Source of the DNA: Pseudodesulfovibrio sediminis
GTDB lineage: Bacteria; Desulfobacterota; Desulfovibrionia; Desulfovibrionales; Desulfovibrionaceae
Direction of reading: 5' to 3'
Length of the DNA: 64,000 bases
Assembly: GCF_020886695.1 (NCBI RefSeq)
Contig: NZ_AP024485.1
Span: forward strand, 124,001 to 188,000
Positions within the stretch are counted from its first letter, which is position 1. The number at the start of each line of letters is the position of its first letter. Shown here piece by piece: positions 18,418 to 27,752 of this stretch. The notes beneath the pieces were generated by a model, which worked only from the letters and a program-made list of their open reading frames with translations, made no database searches and was not told the DNA's origin. The translations under genes and the position numbers were made by a program.

Positions 18418-20181
18418 CTACATGTCGATGCGAACCCGCTCTGGGCTGAGTCGTCTTTCAAGCCGCTTTGCATAGAGGCTCATGATATAGCTGAAGATGA
18501 AGTAGAGTACGAGGATGGTCGTGTAGATTTCAAATGGATAAACCATGAGGCGGTTGTTGACTGCATATCCTGCCCTGAGGAGTTCCATGACACCGATGAT
18601 ATACAGTAGTGATGTGTCCTTGAAAGCGGCAATAAACATGCCCACCAGAGCGGGCAGCATTTGCTTGAGTGCCTGGGGCAGAATGATTTTTCGCATGGTT
18701 TGAAAGTAGGTCAAACCTGATGCCTTGGCTGCTTCCACCTGACCGGGCGGAATGTTTTCAATGCCACCACGAACCGTTTCGGCAATGTATGCGCTAAAGA
18801 AAAACGTCAAGGCAATGGTGCCGGCCCAGAAGGCTTGGATATATACTTTGAATACGAACGGAAGCACAACCATGTAGAACCAGAAAATGACAAGGATCAG
18901 AGGGACCCCACGAAACAATTCAATATAGAGTGTGCACGGAATTCTGAGAACGCGGTTTTTTGCAGATCGTCCCATGCCAATGATAAGACCAATAAAGAAG
19001 CTGCCGGTAATGGCTATGATGGCAATAAGGATTGAGCCCGCGAGTCCACCAAAACCCATAAAGAATTCAGTTTCGTCTCCGTTAGGGAAGCGCCAGAACA
19101 GCAGGGTCGGAAGGTTGGCCCAGATCACTGTGAAGTTGAAGTGAGCAATAGCCATGCCGATCGCATAGAGGCTATAGGCAAGGCCAGATATAAAGAGAAT
19201 TTTGGCGAATAAGATGAGTTGTTTGACAGACGTTTTGGTAAGCCGGGTAATAGGAGAAACGGTTCGTTTGTCCGGCGATTTTCTAAAGTACCACAACACA
19301 TATTCCAATACCTGACCGATCAAATCAAAAGGCCAGAATATGATATCCGCGATTTTGCGCAGAGGGGTAACCTTGTCTCTGGGCATAATTTTCAGCTTTT
19401 CGTTTACGACGTACATTATGCCAGCAATAATCAAAGACAAAATGAGATAGATGAGGGTCGCAACCACAATAGCTTCAAATGTACGGTAGGTGAGCGAGAG
19501 GACTTCCTGCATGGACCAGAACAGCTCGGTAACACCTATGGTCATGGCCAGAGACGTGTTCTTCATGTTGTTGAGGAATTCACTGCCGAGGGGCGGAATG
19601 ATCTCGCGGAAAGCCAGGGGCAGGATGATCTTACGCAGGGTTTGAGTGAAGGTCAGGCCGGAAGAATAGGAGGCTTCCAACAATCCCTTGGGGATGGATT
19701 GGATGCCTGCGCGGATGATTTCAGCCATGAATGCGCCGGTAAAGATACCACAACCAATAGTAGCGCACCAGAATTCGAAGTCCATTTCAAAGAGTTTGAA
19801 ACGGATTTCTTCGGGAAAGGCATTGGGCAGGGCAAAGTTCCAGAAAAAAAGTTGGATCATCAGGGGAGTGTTACGGAAAAACTCAACATAACAGGTGGCG
19901 AACCAATACACCGGTTTGAACTTTGACAGGCGGGCCAGGCCGAAAATGGTTCCACAGGCAAGCGCGATGAGTGTCGAATAGAAGGTAACTGTCAGAGTCG
20001 TATTAAGGCCGTTCAGCATGAGATGGCCCATGTGCCCGTATTGGCCTTCCGTCACAAAAACGGCCCAGTCGAAGTCGTATTTGAATTCGAAAACAAAGGC
20101 GAAATAATAGATAACCAGACCGACCATGCCTACTAGGATTGTGTTCTGGACCGGGGGTTTCTCGAAATACGTTTTAATCAT
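18418..20181 (-). CDS. Polar amino acid ABC transporter, two permease domains fused in one chain
   Basis: A 587-residue protein that contains two HisM/GltJ-type permease domains in tandem. Domain 1 covers about residues 50-265 and domain 2 about 385-575. Each has the cytoplasmic EAA loop that contacts the ATPase: EASYSSGLTFTQTLRKIILP and EAAKASGLTYFQTMRKIILP. A linker of roughly 100 residues with an additional membrane segment joins them. In most bacteria these would be two genes (gltJ and gltK, or aapQ and aapM). It is the third gene of an operon: ATPase, binding protein, permease. Glutamate, aspartate or a related polar amino acid is the likely substrate, not proven here. Confidence 0.9.
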   Translation of the reverse strand: MIKTYFEKPPVQNTILVGMVGLVIYYFAFVFEFKYDFDWAVFVTEGQYGHMGHLMLNGLNTTLTVTFYSTLIALACGTIFGLARLSKFKPVYWFATCYVEFFRNTPLMIQLFFWNFALPNAFPEEIRFKLFEMDFEFWCATIGCGIFTGAFMAEIIRAGIQSIPKGLLEASYSSGLTFTQTLRKIILPLAFREIIPPLGSEFLNNMKNTSLAMTIGVTELFWSMQEVLSLTYRTFEAIVVATLIYLILSLIIAGIMYVVNEKLKIMPRDKVTPLRKIADIIFWPFDLIGQVLEYVLWYFRKSPDKRTVSPITRLTKTSVKQLILFAKILFISGLAYSLYAIGMAIAHFNFTVIWANLPTLLFWRFPNGDETEFFMGFGGLAGSILIAIIAITGSFFIGLIIGMGRSAKNRVLRIPCTLYIELFRGVPLILVIFWFYMVVLPFVFKVYIQAFWAGTIALTFFFSAYIAETVRGGIENIPPGQVEAAKASGLTYFQTMRKIILPQALKQMLPALVGMFIAAFKDTSLLYIIGVMELLRAGYAVNNRLMVYPFEIYTTILVLYFIFSYIMSLYAKRLERRLSPERVRIDM

Positions 20182-20201
20182 CGTACTCTTTTTAGGAAGA
20201 A

Positions 20202-20228
20202 GGTCCCGGAGTCTGCAACTCCGGGACC
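20202..20228 (-). promoter_or_regulatory. Intercistronic hairpin between binding-protein and permease genes
   Basis: A perfect 11-bp stem (20202-20212 with 20218-20228) closes a 5-nt loop in the 69-bp gap and is not followed by a T run. In ABC operons such structures commonly protect or separate the abundant binding-protein message from the permease message; that role is inferred here. Confidence 0.6.
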
Positions 20229-20250
20229 TGATTAGGCTTTCGCTAGCAGC

Positions 20251-21075
20251 TTAGGGCCACAGTTCGATCTTGGAAGTCATGGGGAAGGGGTAGGCAGACT
20301 TGGGGCCGAACCACTTGTTGTAGATGGTCATGTAAGTGCCATCTTTCCACATGTCCTGGAGGGTAAAGTTGATGGCATCGCGCCATGCAGAGTCGTCCTG
20401 GGGCAGACCGATGCCGTAAGGCTCATCGGAAATGAATTCGCCAACCAATTCGTACTTGCCGGGAACCTTGGCAGCATAACCGAGCAGAATGGTGGAATCG
20501 GTGGAGATAGCCTGGACTCGACCGGAGTTCAGGGCCTCGAACATGGCGACTTCACCGTCATAACCGGTGACCTTGGGGTTAGCATTGCCAAGGGACTTCA
20601 GGTAGGCGGTGGCGTTTACAATGGAGGTGGTGCCCTGCATGGAGCCGATCTTCATGTTTGCCAGATCCTTGACGTCCTTGACAGCGCCTTTCTTGGCCAG
20701 GAACTTCTGACCGTCGAAGAAGTAGGTGATGGAGAAGTCGATCTTCTCGTCGCGCACGCGCTTGTGGGTCATGTTGGACAGAACCATGTCCACCTTGGGC
20801 GGGTTGGTCTGTACAAAGGAAATGCGGGTGTTGTTGTTCACAACGACCTTTTCGAGCTTGGCACCAAGGCGCTTGGCGATCTCGGTGGCCATGTCGACAT
20901 CGAAGCCGACCCAGTCGTTCTTCTCATCAATGAAGCCGAAGGGGATACCCTGGTTGGAAATACCGGCTTTGAGAACTTTGGTAGACATCACACGGTCGTA
21001 AGTGGGGCCGGCGAAAGCAACGGAAGCTGCCATGACGAGCAGTGCTGCCATAGCAGCGATTTTGAGAACTCTCAT
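20251..21075 (-). CDS. Amino acid ABC transporter periplasmic binding protein
   Basis: A 274-residue protein with a Sec signal peptide (MRVLKIAAMAALLVMAASV, cleavage after AFA). It belongs to the SBP_bac_3 family: FGFIDEKNDWVGFDVDMATEIAKRLG in the first lobe, then VDMVLSNMTHKRVRDEKIDFS, and a second lobe with GTTSIVNATAYL. It would capture a polar amino acid in the periplasm and deliver it to the fused permease. It lies 78 bp after the ATPase gene and 69 bp before the permease. An AGGAG site precedes the ATG. Confidence 0.92.
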   Translation of the reverse strand: MRVLKIAAMAALLVMAASVAFAGPTYDRVMSTKVLKAGISNQGIPFGFIDEKNDWVGFDVDMATEIAKRLGAKLEKVVVNNNTRISFVQTNPPKVDMVLSNMTHKRVRDEKIDFSITYFFDGQKFLAKKGAVKDVKDLANMKIGSMQGTTSIVNATAYLKSLGNANPKVTGYDGEVAMFEALNSGRVQAISTDSTILLGYAAKVPGKYELVGEFISDEPYGIGLPQDDSAWRDAINFTLQDMWKDGTYMTIYNKWFGPKSAYPFPMTSKIELWP

Positions 21076-21153
21076 TTACCTCTCCTGATAGTTGAGTCCA
21101 AACAAATAAGCCCCTTCCGGACACCATATCCGGTCGAGGCATATATTCTTTGC

Positions 21154-21882
21154 CTAATGGCTGAGAATCTTGCTGAGAAAGTCTTTAGTCCGGTCGCTCT
21201 GAGGATTGTTAAAGAATTCCTCAGGGGTGTTTTGTTCGATGAGCAGGCCTTCGTCCATGAAGATGACACGGTCCGCAACTTCGCGCGCAAAGCCCATTTC
21301 GTGGGTGACGCAGATCATGGTCATACCCTCGCGAGCAAGCGATTTCATGACATCCAGCACTTCGTTGATCATTTCCGGGTCAAGTGCCGAGGTCGGCTCG
21401 TCAAACAGCATGATCTTCGGCTGCATGGCCAGGCCGCGAGCGATGGCGACACGCTGCTGCTGACCACCAGAGAGCTGTGACGGATAGGCACCTGCCTTGT
21501 CCGGGATGTCCACCTTCTTGAGCAGTTCCATGCCGATGGCAGTGGCTTCGCCCCGGCTCATGCCGCGGACCATGGTGGGGGCCAGCGTGATGTTGTCGAT
21601 GACTGTCATGTGCGGGTAGAGGTTGAACTGCTGGAACACGAAGCCGACTTCGGCGCGTAACAGGGTCATGTTGGTTCTCGGATCGGACACATTCATCCCA
21701 TCTACAGTGATGTCGCCATCCTGAATGGGTTCCAGGCGATTAATACACCGAATCATCGTGGACTTGCCTGACCCGGACGGGCCGCAGACAACGACAACTT
21801 CGCCTTTTGCGATATCGAGGTTGATATTTTTGAGGACCTGAAAATCCCCGTACCATTTATTGACGCTTTTGAAAGAAATCAC
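21154..21882 (-). CDS. Amino acid ABC transporter ATPase (GlnQ/AapP type)
   Basis: A 242-residue ATPase with all ABC motifs: Walker [10 protein letters not shown] (about residues 34-42), Q-loop FQQFNLYPH, signature LSGGQQQR, Walker [13 protein letters not shown] and the H-loop THEMGFA. It energises uptake by the permease encoded two genes downstream. It is the first gene of the three-gene operon (ATPase, binding protein, permease). A 9-bp inverted repeat lies 20-50 bp before its start. Confidence 0.95.
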   Translation of the reverse strand: MISFKSVNKWYGDFQVLKNINLDIAKGEVVVVCGPSGSGKSTMIRCINRLEPIQDGDITVDGMNVSDPRTNMTLLRAEVGFVFQQFNLYPHMTVIDNITLAPTMVRGMSRGEATAIGMELLKKVDIPDKAGAYPSQLSGGQQQRVAIARGLAMQPKIMLFDEPTSALDPEMINEVLDVMKSLAREGMTMICVTHEMGFAREVADRVIFMDEGLLIEQNTPEEFFNNPQSDRTKDFLSKILSH

Positions 21883-21902
21883 ATGTTACTCCAAAAATCG
21901 AA

Positions 21903-21935
21903 TTTGGTAAAAATGCAAGAGGACTATTTACCAAA
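21903..21935. promoter_or_regulatory. Inverted repeat upstream of the amino acid ABC operon (possible operator)
   Basis: TTTGGTAAA at 21903-21911 and its exact complement TTTACCAAA at 21927-21935 are separated by 15 bp and lie just before the ATPase start. The spacing places the two half-sites about 24 bp apart, close to two helical turns. It may be an operator for a dimeric regulator; no factor can be named. Confidence 0.4.
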
Positions 21936-22040
21936 ATATGACATAAAAAGCAATCATAATTCGGTGTGAGGTTGTTTCTCTGAACCAAGTTCTGCAATAA
22001 TGGCAAATCTATGTTTTTTGCCCTTGTTCAACTCTGTTTT

Positions 22041-23402
22041 TTAACACTCCGTCATGGATTGGGCCAAACCGGCCATGGACGTTTCCTTATACTTTCTGGA
22101 CATATCGCGTCCTGTCTGGGCCATGGCTTCGATGGCTTTGTCCAGGTTTACCTTTTGATAGGATTCATCCAGCGTGGAAGCGATCAGATAGGCGTTGTAT
22201 GCCTTGATCGCTCCCATGGCATTCCGTTCAATACACGGTATCTGTACGAAGCCGCCCACCGGGTCACAGGTGAGTCCCAGGTGATGTTCCATTGCTATTT
22301 CCGCTGCATTTTCAGTGACCTGGAACTTATATCCGCGGGCATACGCGAGCAGTGCTGCCGCCATGGCCGAGGCCACGCCGACTTCGCCCTGACAACCGAC
22401 CTCGGCCCCAGAGATGGAGGCGTTGTGCTTGCACAGGAATCCTATGGCGCTAGCGGCGAGGAGTCCCTGTCGAATTTCGTCTGAAAGTGCGCCCATCTGT
22501 CGTTTGAGCATGAAAATAATGGCAGGAATGACGCCTGCGGCTCCGCAAGTCGGAGCAGTGACCACGCAATGCCCTGACGCGTTCTCCTCAGATGCGGCCA
22601 TGGCGTATGCGTTGATCGCCTTGACAAAGCCCGGCCCCTGAAAGTGTTCTTCCTTGGCCTGCGAGTACATGATGGCAGCCTTGCGATGGAGTCCTATGGG
22701 ACCGGGCAGAACACCTGTAGTTTGTATGCCTTGTTCCACGGCTCGATCCATCACCTCGACGATGTGATCGAGACCCGCATATATTTCAGCTTCCGACATG
22801 CCGGTAATGGCTGTCTCGTTGGCCAGCATCAATTCGTGCAGGCGGATGGAGTGTGTGCGGAGGTGTTCCTTGAGTTGCGCCATGTTCTTGTAGGGATAGG
22901 CCGGGGCACCGTACTCCGGTTCCTGCCATCCTTCCCAGCGCAGAAAGCCGCCGCCCACAGAGTAGTAGGTCGTATCCAAAAGGATAGTCTCTCCGGCCTT
23001 CAGGGCAAAGACCATGGTGTTGGAGTGCGGATAGTCATGCTGAACCGCATCAAAGAGTATATTGGCCGGGCAGTATGTGAGTACCTTGCCGTCGATATCC
23101 AGTTCAAAGTCCTGACAGGACTTTTCCACCTCTTCCAATACATTGGGATGGCAGGTGTCGGGCTGGTAGCCGAGCAGACCGGCCATGACGGCGCGGCGGG
23201 TACCATGCCCGTCGCCAGTGGCCGACAAAGAACCAAAAAGGCGGATTTCAAGCGTGTCGGCAGCCATTCGCTGTTCTTTGGGCAGAGCGCGGATGCGTTC
23301 CATGAAGTCAAATCCGGCCTTCATGGGGGCGATGGTGTGCGAACTGGATGGGCCGGGTCCGATTTTGAAGAGTTCAAATATGGATGTAGTTATGGGCGGC
23401 AT
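22041..23402 (-). CDS. sdaA: L-serine ammonia-lyase (iron-sulfur L-serine dehydratase)
   Basis: A 453-residue single-chain enzyme that deaminates L-serine to pyruvate and ammonia using a [4Fe-4S] cluster. The N-terminal domain opens with SIFELFKIGPGPSSSHTIAP, the family signature. The catalytic domain has the cluster-region cysteines in VVTAPTCGAAGVIPA, the GCQGEVGVASAMAAA segment, and a C-terminal PVGGFVQIPCIERNAMG. The length matches SdaA/SdaB of E. coli. It is divergent from the glycosyltransferase gene. An upstream GAGG site on the minus strand supports the ATG at 23402. Confidence 0.95.
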   Translation of the reverse strand: MPPITTSIFELFKIGPGPSSSHTIAPMKAGFDFMERIRALPKEQRMAADTLEIRLFGSLSATGDGHGTRRAVMAGLLGYQPDTCHPNVLEEVEKSCQDFELDIDGKVLTYCPANILFDAVQHDYPHSNTMVFALKAGETILLDTTYYSVGGGFLRWEGWQEPEYGAPAYPYKNMAQLKEHLRTHSIRLHELMLANETAITGMSEAEIYAGLDHIVEVMDRAVEQGIQTTGVLPGPIGLHRKAAIMYSQAKEEHFQGPGFVKAINAYAMAASEENASGHCVVTAPTCGAAGVIPAIIFMLKRQMGALSDEIRQGLLAASAIGFLCKHNASISGAEVGCQGEVGVASAMAAALLAYARGYKFQVTENAAEIAMEHHLGLTCDPVGGFVQIPCIERNAMGAIKAYNAYLIASTLDESYQKVNLDKAIEAMAQTGRDMSRKYKETSMAGLAQSMTEC

Positions 23403-23696
23403 TAATTCCGTCCTCGTGGGGCGGTATCCGCATAGATCCTGATCGTCTTGTTCATTTTTCCCTCATTCGTGCTGCCCATGTGATTTGCAAAAGCGTGGAC
23501 GGCACTTCTAGTACGATGCACTGAGATTCATGGAGTTGCAACCATGGAATGACATTTGAGTGAGTGAATGCATGTGCATTGCAAAGGACAGTATGCGAGG
23601 TTATTGGTGTACGGAGTCATTTCAGGGACGTCACGTGGAACGGATATTGTATCCGATCCGGGCAGATACGGTACTTTTGACACACGGAACACGTCG

Positions 23697-25358
23697 ATGG
23701 ATTTATTACAGATTGGGACAACGGGGCATAACCACCTTCTGGCAGCCGCACAGAAATCATTTCGTCTGGCTGAAAAAGCCGAGACCGCACAGGACGCATC
23801 CAAAGCGATCGGAGCCGGTGCCCGGCTTTTTTGTATGGCTTGGACTGAATTCCCACTCAACGGGCCTCTTGCTGGAGAATTGGTTCGGCTTTCACAGATT
23901 ATCCCTGCATTTCAGAAATTGCTTACCCCTGAAGCCGTGCGTCTTGCCGGCGCTGTTGCACAAAAGATGCGCGGTGAGGGCGACCCGGAAATGCAGGAGT
24001 TGTTCGTCAGTGGTGACGTGGAGGCCATGAGTGCCCGCATGGAAAAAGGGCTCAAGGGGCGCAATCCTTTGTCGATTGTTCAGCAGGCCATGACCTTCCA
24101 AGGGGTTTTGTCCCGGTGGGATTGGCTTGAATCTTTCCTGACTCGTCTGGTTGTTCCCATGGAGCCGGATATTGCCACTTTTTTGCTGGCCGGAGTCCAT
24201 GTCTCAAATGGTCGGTTTGCTCAGGCTGTTGCCCTGTATGAGGAACTGCTGCTTCGATTCGCTGTGCCCGGGATGCGTTACCGTTTGGCCACAGCCCTCG
24301 CCGGTGCCGGAGACAAGGAACGAAGCCTGGCGTTGCTTGGTGATGTGTTGACTGATTTTCCTGAACACACCTCTGCATTGCTTTTTATGGATAGCCTCGT
24401 CTTTCCTGCGAAACGGGCCACTCGTCTGGATGGCAAATGCGTGGTCAGTATCTATTCGTATAACAAGGCCGAAGCATTGGCCCGGACCCTGGACAGCGTG
24501 CTCGCTTCCGATCTGAGTGACACGGTGGGCGATGTGCGTATTCGCGTGCTCATCAATGGCAGTGAGGATGACAGCCTGCGTGTGGCCGAGGCCGCGAAGG
24601 AGCGATTCAATGGACATATGGACGTGGTCTCCCTGCCGGTTAATATCGGTGCACCGGCCGCACGAAACTGGTTGCTCGATGCGGCCCGAAAAGATGGAGC
24701 ACAGTGGATAACCTATTTGGATGACGATGTTCTGGTGCCTTCGGATTGGTTGCTTGGCCTCGCGTCCGGTACTGAAGAATTCCCTCAAGCCGGAGTATGG
24801 GGCTGCCGCGTGATGGATGCGACTTCGCCGACCCTGATTCAACACGGTGACGGTTTTTTGCTTGGACAGGAGGACGCCAAAAGCCGGGGGTATGCGGTCG
24901 TGATGCAGGAACCGCTCACAGAGTGCGCGATGCCGTCGCAGTTCGGGTATAGACGGCATGCGGCATCGGTCACAGGCTGTTGCCACCTGTTCAAAGTGGA
25001 GACGCTCATACGCCACAGAGGATTTGATCTGCTCTATTCTCCCAGTCAGTTCGATGATCTGGATCTGGACCTCCGGTTGCTTCGGGCGGGCACTCCGGCA
25101 GCGTATCTCGGAGATGTCGCAATCAGGCATTTGCGTGTCTCGGATTATGTCAGAGAGCCGTCACAGGCCGCGGTCAGACAAGGCGAAAACCACAGGGCCG
25201 TGCTGGAAGGGAGACATGCCGAGCATCTGGATATATTGCTGCGGACGCAGGCTGCATTCGTTACAGCGGATATTGATGCAAAGAGGACACGTCTTCAAGA
25301 GGCGGGGGTGCTGCCCATTACAATTTCAGAAAATCTGTCGACCTGCGCCTCTGCTTGA
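23697..25358 (+). CDS. Glycosyltransferase family 2 protein with N-terminal helical region
   Basis: A protein of about 553 residues. The first 240 or so form an alpha-helical, TPR-like region (GRFAQAVALYEELLLRF, then AGAGDKERSLALLGDVL). A GT-A domain follows, beginning CVVSIYSYNKAEALARTLDSV and containing the metal-binding YLDDDVLVP motif. A late conserved block is CCHLFKVETL followed by FDDLDLDLRL. It probably transfers a sugar in glycan or protein glycosylation. The start is uncertain: the ATG at 23697 is chosen, but the frame is open back to 23568 and no ribosome site is convincing. Its last 64 bp overlap the convergent deacylase gene. Confidence 0.8.
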   Translation: MDLLQIGTTGHNHLLAAAQKSFRLAEKAETAQDASKAIGAGARLFCMAWTEFPLNGPLAGELVRLSQIIPAFQKLLTPEAVRLAGAVAQKMRGEGDPEMQELFVSGDVEAMSARMEKGLKGRNPLSIVQQAMTFQGVLSRWDWLESFLTRLVVPMEPDIATFLLAGVHVSNGRFAQAVALYEELLLRFAVPGMRYRLATALAGAGDKERSLALLGDVLTDFPEHTSALLFMDSLVFPAKRATRLDGKCVVSIYSYNKAEALARTLDSVLASDLSDTVGDVRIRVLINGSEDDSLRVAEAAKERFNGHMDVVSLPVNIGAPAARNWLLDAARKDGAQWITYLDDDVLVPSDWLLGLASGTEEFPQAGVWGCRVMDATSPTLIQHGDGFLLGQEDAKSRGYAVVMQEPLTECAMPSQFGYRRHAASVTGCCHLFKVETLIRHRGFDLLYSPSQFDDLDLDLRLLRAGTPAAYLGDVAIRHLRVSDYVREPSQAAVRQGENHRAVLEGRHAEHLDILLRTQAAFVTADIDAKRTRLQEAGVLPITISENLSTCASA

Positions 25359-26323
25359 GAGAGAGTTTCAAAGCAGGCAATATGCATTATCGCGTCTCCC
25401 TTGTAGACCGAAGGGAGTGATTGAGTGCCAATGACCATTCCACTTTTGGGGGAGATGAGTTCAAAGGATTCATTTCTGAACGGGTCATGTATTGTTCCCA
25501 GAATCTCCCCTTTTTTGACACGTTCGCCTAACTTGGCTTTGCCACGGAAGAGACCGCTTGCTGAAGCGCGACACCATGTCCGGTCATGGGCGACCTGAAG
25601 TGCGACTTTTCTGCGTTTTGTGGCTTTTCTTTTGGCAAGCATGCCGAGATATTCCATGACCGAAGTGATTCCCCGGACCCCGGCCCGGATGGAAAATTCA
25701 TCAAAGCAGAGTGCTTCTCCTGCTTCATAGAGCAGTGTTTTCACTCCACAGGCTTCGGCAGCGGAGCGCAATGTGCCCTCTGTCCCGTCAATGTTCAAGG
25801 CGATGGGGGAGCCGAATGCTTCCGCCATGTGCAGCACGACTTCATCATCCATGTTGCCGCGCACCTGGGGGAGGTTGGTCCTGTGGTTCGAGCCGGTGTG
25901 CAGGTCAATACCGTATTGACACTGTGTGACGATGTTGTCGAACAGGACCAGAGCCAGTTCGGAGGCAAGAGAACCGCCGATTTTCCCCGGGAAGAAACGG
26001 TTCAGATCCCGTCTGTCCGGCAAGTAGCGCGTATTGGATATGAATCCGTATATGTTGACGACAGGGATGGCGTAGAGTGTCCCCGCGAGTTTGGAGAGCC
26101 GTTTCAATCCGGTCAGTTGACGGACGATTTCAATGCCGTTGAGTTCGTCTCCATGGATAGCGGCACAGACAAACAGACTCGGGCCTTCACGGCGACCATG
26201 GAAGACATGCACGGGCATGCCAGAGCCTTGCCGCAAATATGTGTCCGGTACCGGCAGTACGACTGTTTTCTGTGTGCCGGGGGCAATGGTTTGCCCACCT
26301 ATTTCAATAGGACGTCGTGCCAT
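25295..26323 (-). CDS. Succinylglutamate desuccinylase/aspartoacylase (AstE/AspA) family protein
   Basis: A 342-residue zinc carboxypeptidase-like protein. The metal site is seen as IHGDELNGIEI (HxxE) and the later GIDLHTG histidine. NRFFPG and GNMDDEVVLHMAEAF are also typical of the family. A C-terminal beta-rich domain (about 245-325, with GLFRGKAKLGERVKKGEILG) resembles the barrel-like tail of AstE/AspA proteins. These enzymes cleave an amide bond next to a carboxylate. It is third in an operon with a RimB-like protease and a RimK-type ligase, 38 bp after RimK, which suggests it removes or trims what the ligase adds. Its 3' end overlaps the glycosyltransferase gene by 64 bp on the other strand. 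Confidence 0.85.
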   Translation of the reverse strand: MARRPIEIGGQTIAPGTQKTVVLPVPDTYLRQGSGMPVHVFHGRREGPSLFVCAAIHGDELNGIEIVRQLTGLKRLSKLAGTLYAIPVVNIYGFISNTRYLPDRRDLNRFFPGKIGGSLASELALVLFDNIVTQCQYGIDLHTGSNHRTNLPQVRGNMDDEVVLHMAEAFGSPIALNIDGTEGTLRSAAEACGVKTLLYEAGEALCFDEFSIRAGVRGITSVMEYLGMLAKRKATKRRKVALQVAHDRTWCRASASGLFRGKAKLGERVKKGEILGTIHDPFRNESFELISPKSGMVIGTQSLPSVYKGDAIMHIACFETLSQAEAQVDRFSEIVMGSTPAS

Positions 26324-26361
26324 GGTGCTGACCTTTTTATTCAGTGTATGGACGGATCAGG

Positions 26362-27267
26362 CTAACCTTTTCCGCGTGTTTTGGTCTTTCCGGGTTTGGC
26401 GTTTTTTTCGATGAAGGTTATGATTTTGGCAGCGATATCGATGCCCGTTGCCTTTTCGATGCCTTCGAGGCCGGGAGAGGAGTTCACTTCCATGACTACC
26501 GGGCCGTGATTGGAGCGCAGAAGGTCCACGCCACAGATGTTAAGGCCCATGATCTTGGCAGCCCGAACAGCGGTGGAGCGCTCCTCCGGGGTGATTTTTA
26601 CAGGAATCGCCGAGCCGCCGCGGTGGATGTTGGAGCGGAATTCATCACCGGCCGCAGTGCGCTTCATGGAGGCGACCACCTTGCCGCCGACCACGAAGCA
26701 GCGAATGTCCGAGCCCTTGGACTCGTTGATGTATTCCTGCACAAGAATATTGGCCTTGAGTCCCTGGAATGCCTGAATGACGCTCTCGGCGGCCTGACGG
26801 TTCTCCGCCAGTACGACTCCGATCCCCTGGGTTCCCTCGATCAGCTTGACTACAAGGGGAGCGCCTCCGACCATGTCGATGAGGTCCCCGGTGAATTTTG
26901 TGGAGCTGGCAAATCCGGTGACGGGCAGGCCAATGCCTTTGCGTGAAAGCAGTTGCAGGCTGCGCAGTTTGTCTCTGGATCTGGTGATGGCGATGGATTC
27001 ATTGACACTGTAAACATCCATCATTTCGAATTGGCGGACAACGGCGGTGCCGAAAAATGTGATCGAAGCCCCAATGCGTGGAATGACGGCATCAACGCCT
27101 TCAACCCGTTTCCCTTTGTAGTGGATGCTTGGGTTGTGCGACGTAATATTCATATAACACCGAAGGGGATTGATTACCTCGATTTCATGTCCCGCTTTGA
27201 TTCCGGCTTCAACTAGTGCGCTGGTGGAATAGAGGCTGCTTTTGCGTGACAAGATGACAATTTTCAT
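26362..27267 (-). CDS. rimK: RimK-type ATP-grasp glutamate/amino acid ligase
   Basis: A 301-residue ATP-grasp protein of the RimK family. It contains a Rossmann-like N-terminus ([15 protein letters not shown]), the ATP-grasp segment [19 protein letters not shown], and the metal-binding end [15 protein letters not shown]. RimK adds glutamates to the C-terminus of ribosomal protein S6 in gammaproteobacteria; relatives make other peptide modifications. AAGGGAG lies upstream of the ATG. The start overlaps the preceding RimB-like gene by four bases (ATGA), so the two are coupled. The substrate in this organism is not known. Confidence 0.9.
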   Translation of the reverse strand: MKIVILSRKSSLYSTSALVEAGIKAGHEIEVINPLRCYMNITSHNPSIHYKGKRVEGVDAVIPRIGASITFFGTAVVRQFEMMDVYSVNESIAITRSRDKLRSLQLLSRKGIGLPVTGFASSTKFTGDLIDMVGGAPLVVKLIEGTQGIGVVLAENRQAAESVIQAFQGLKANILVQEYINESKGSDIRCFVVGGKVVASMKRTAAGDEFRSNIHRGGSAIPVKITPEERSTAVRAAKIMGLNICGVDLLRSNHGPVVMEVNSSPGLEGIEKATGIDIAAKIITFIEKNAKPGKTKTRGKG

Positions 27268-27752
27268 TTGATGCTCCCTTCTCTGATGGCCTTTTCGTAT
27301 ATTCTTGCTCCATGTTTCGCGCCCGCCTGCATAGACAGATGAGGGTCGACAATCAGTCGCCCGGACATGGCATTTCTTCCTAATAACATTCTGAATTTCA
27401 TTTCATCACGATTGGTGAGAGTCAACTCGATTGGCCAGGACCGGCCAGCTATTTGAAGAGTGGTCGCTATGACATACCGTTTCTGGCTTTGTCCACCTGA
27501 ATTCATCACTTTTCTGCGGTCAACGAGAGGCGCCTTGCAGGGGATTTCGATATCATCGTTTCCCTGCAATGGGTGGATGTTGAAAGAGACGAATTGCATG
27601 CCGTCTTCTTCGAACGGAGAGATGTCAAAAGCATGGAGCGCCGAGGTCTTGGCTCCGGTGTCCACCTTTGCCTTGATGGCCGGAACAGCGAGATCCGGCA
27701 GAGCAAGCCATTCCCGCCATCCAATGATCATTTTGGGTTCTTTTATCTTCAA
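27264..27752 (-). CDS. RimB-like retropepsin-type aspartic protease (ATP-dependent zinc protease family)
   Basis: A 162-residue protein with the single-domain retropepsin signature [12 protein letters not shown]; the Asp is the catalytic residue, in a DTGA context. It continues with the strand FVSFNIHPL, then [13 protein letters not shown] and [11 protein letters not shown], as in the PF05618 family. The start is TTG at 27752, chosen because GGAGG stands six bases upstream; the ATG at 27731 has no ribosome site. Together with rimK and the AstE-like gene it forms an operon. The family acts with RimK in pseudomonads (rimABK), where it affects glutamylation of S6; the same relation is inferred here. 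Confidence 0.85.
   Translation of the reverse strand: MKIKEPKMIIGWREWLALPDLAVPAIKAKVDTGAKTSALHAFDISPFEEDGMQFVSFNIHPLQGNDDIEIPCKAPLVDRRKVMNSGGQSQKRYVIATTLQIAGRSWPIELTLTNRDEMKFRMLLGRNAMSGRLIVDPHLSMQAGAKHGARIYEKAIREGSIK

Noticed and set aside
22644..23405. 253-aa plus-strand frame
   Set aside because: Antisense shadow of sdaA, which has clear family motifs on the other strand.
24204..25130. 308-aa minus-strand frame
   Set aside because: Antisense shadow of the glycosyltransferase gene; composition rich in Arg and His as expected for a shadow frame.
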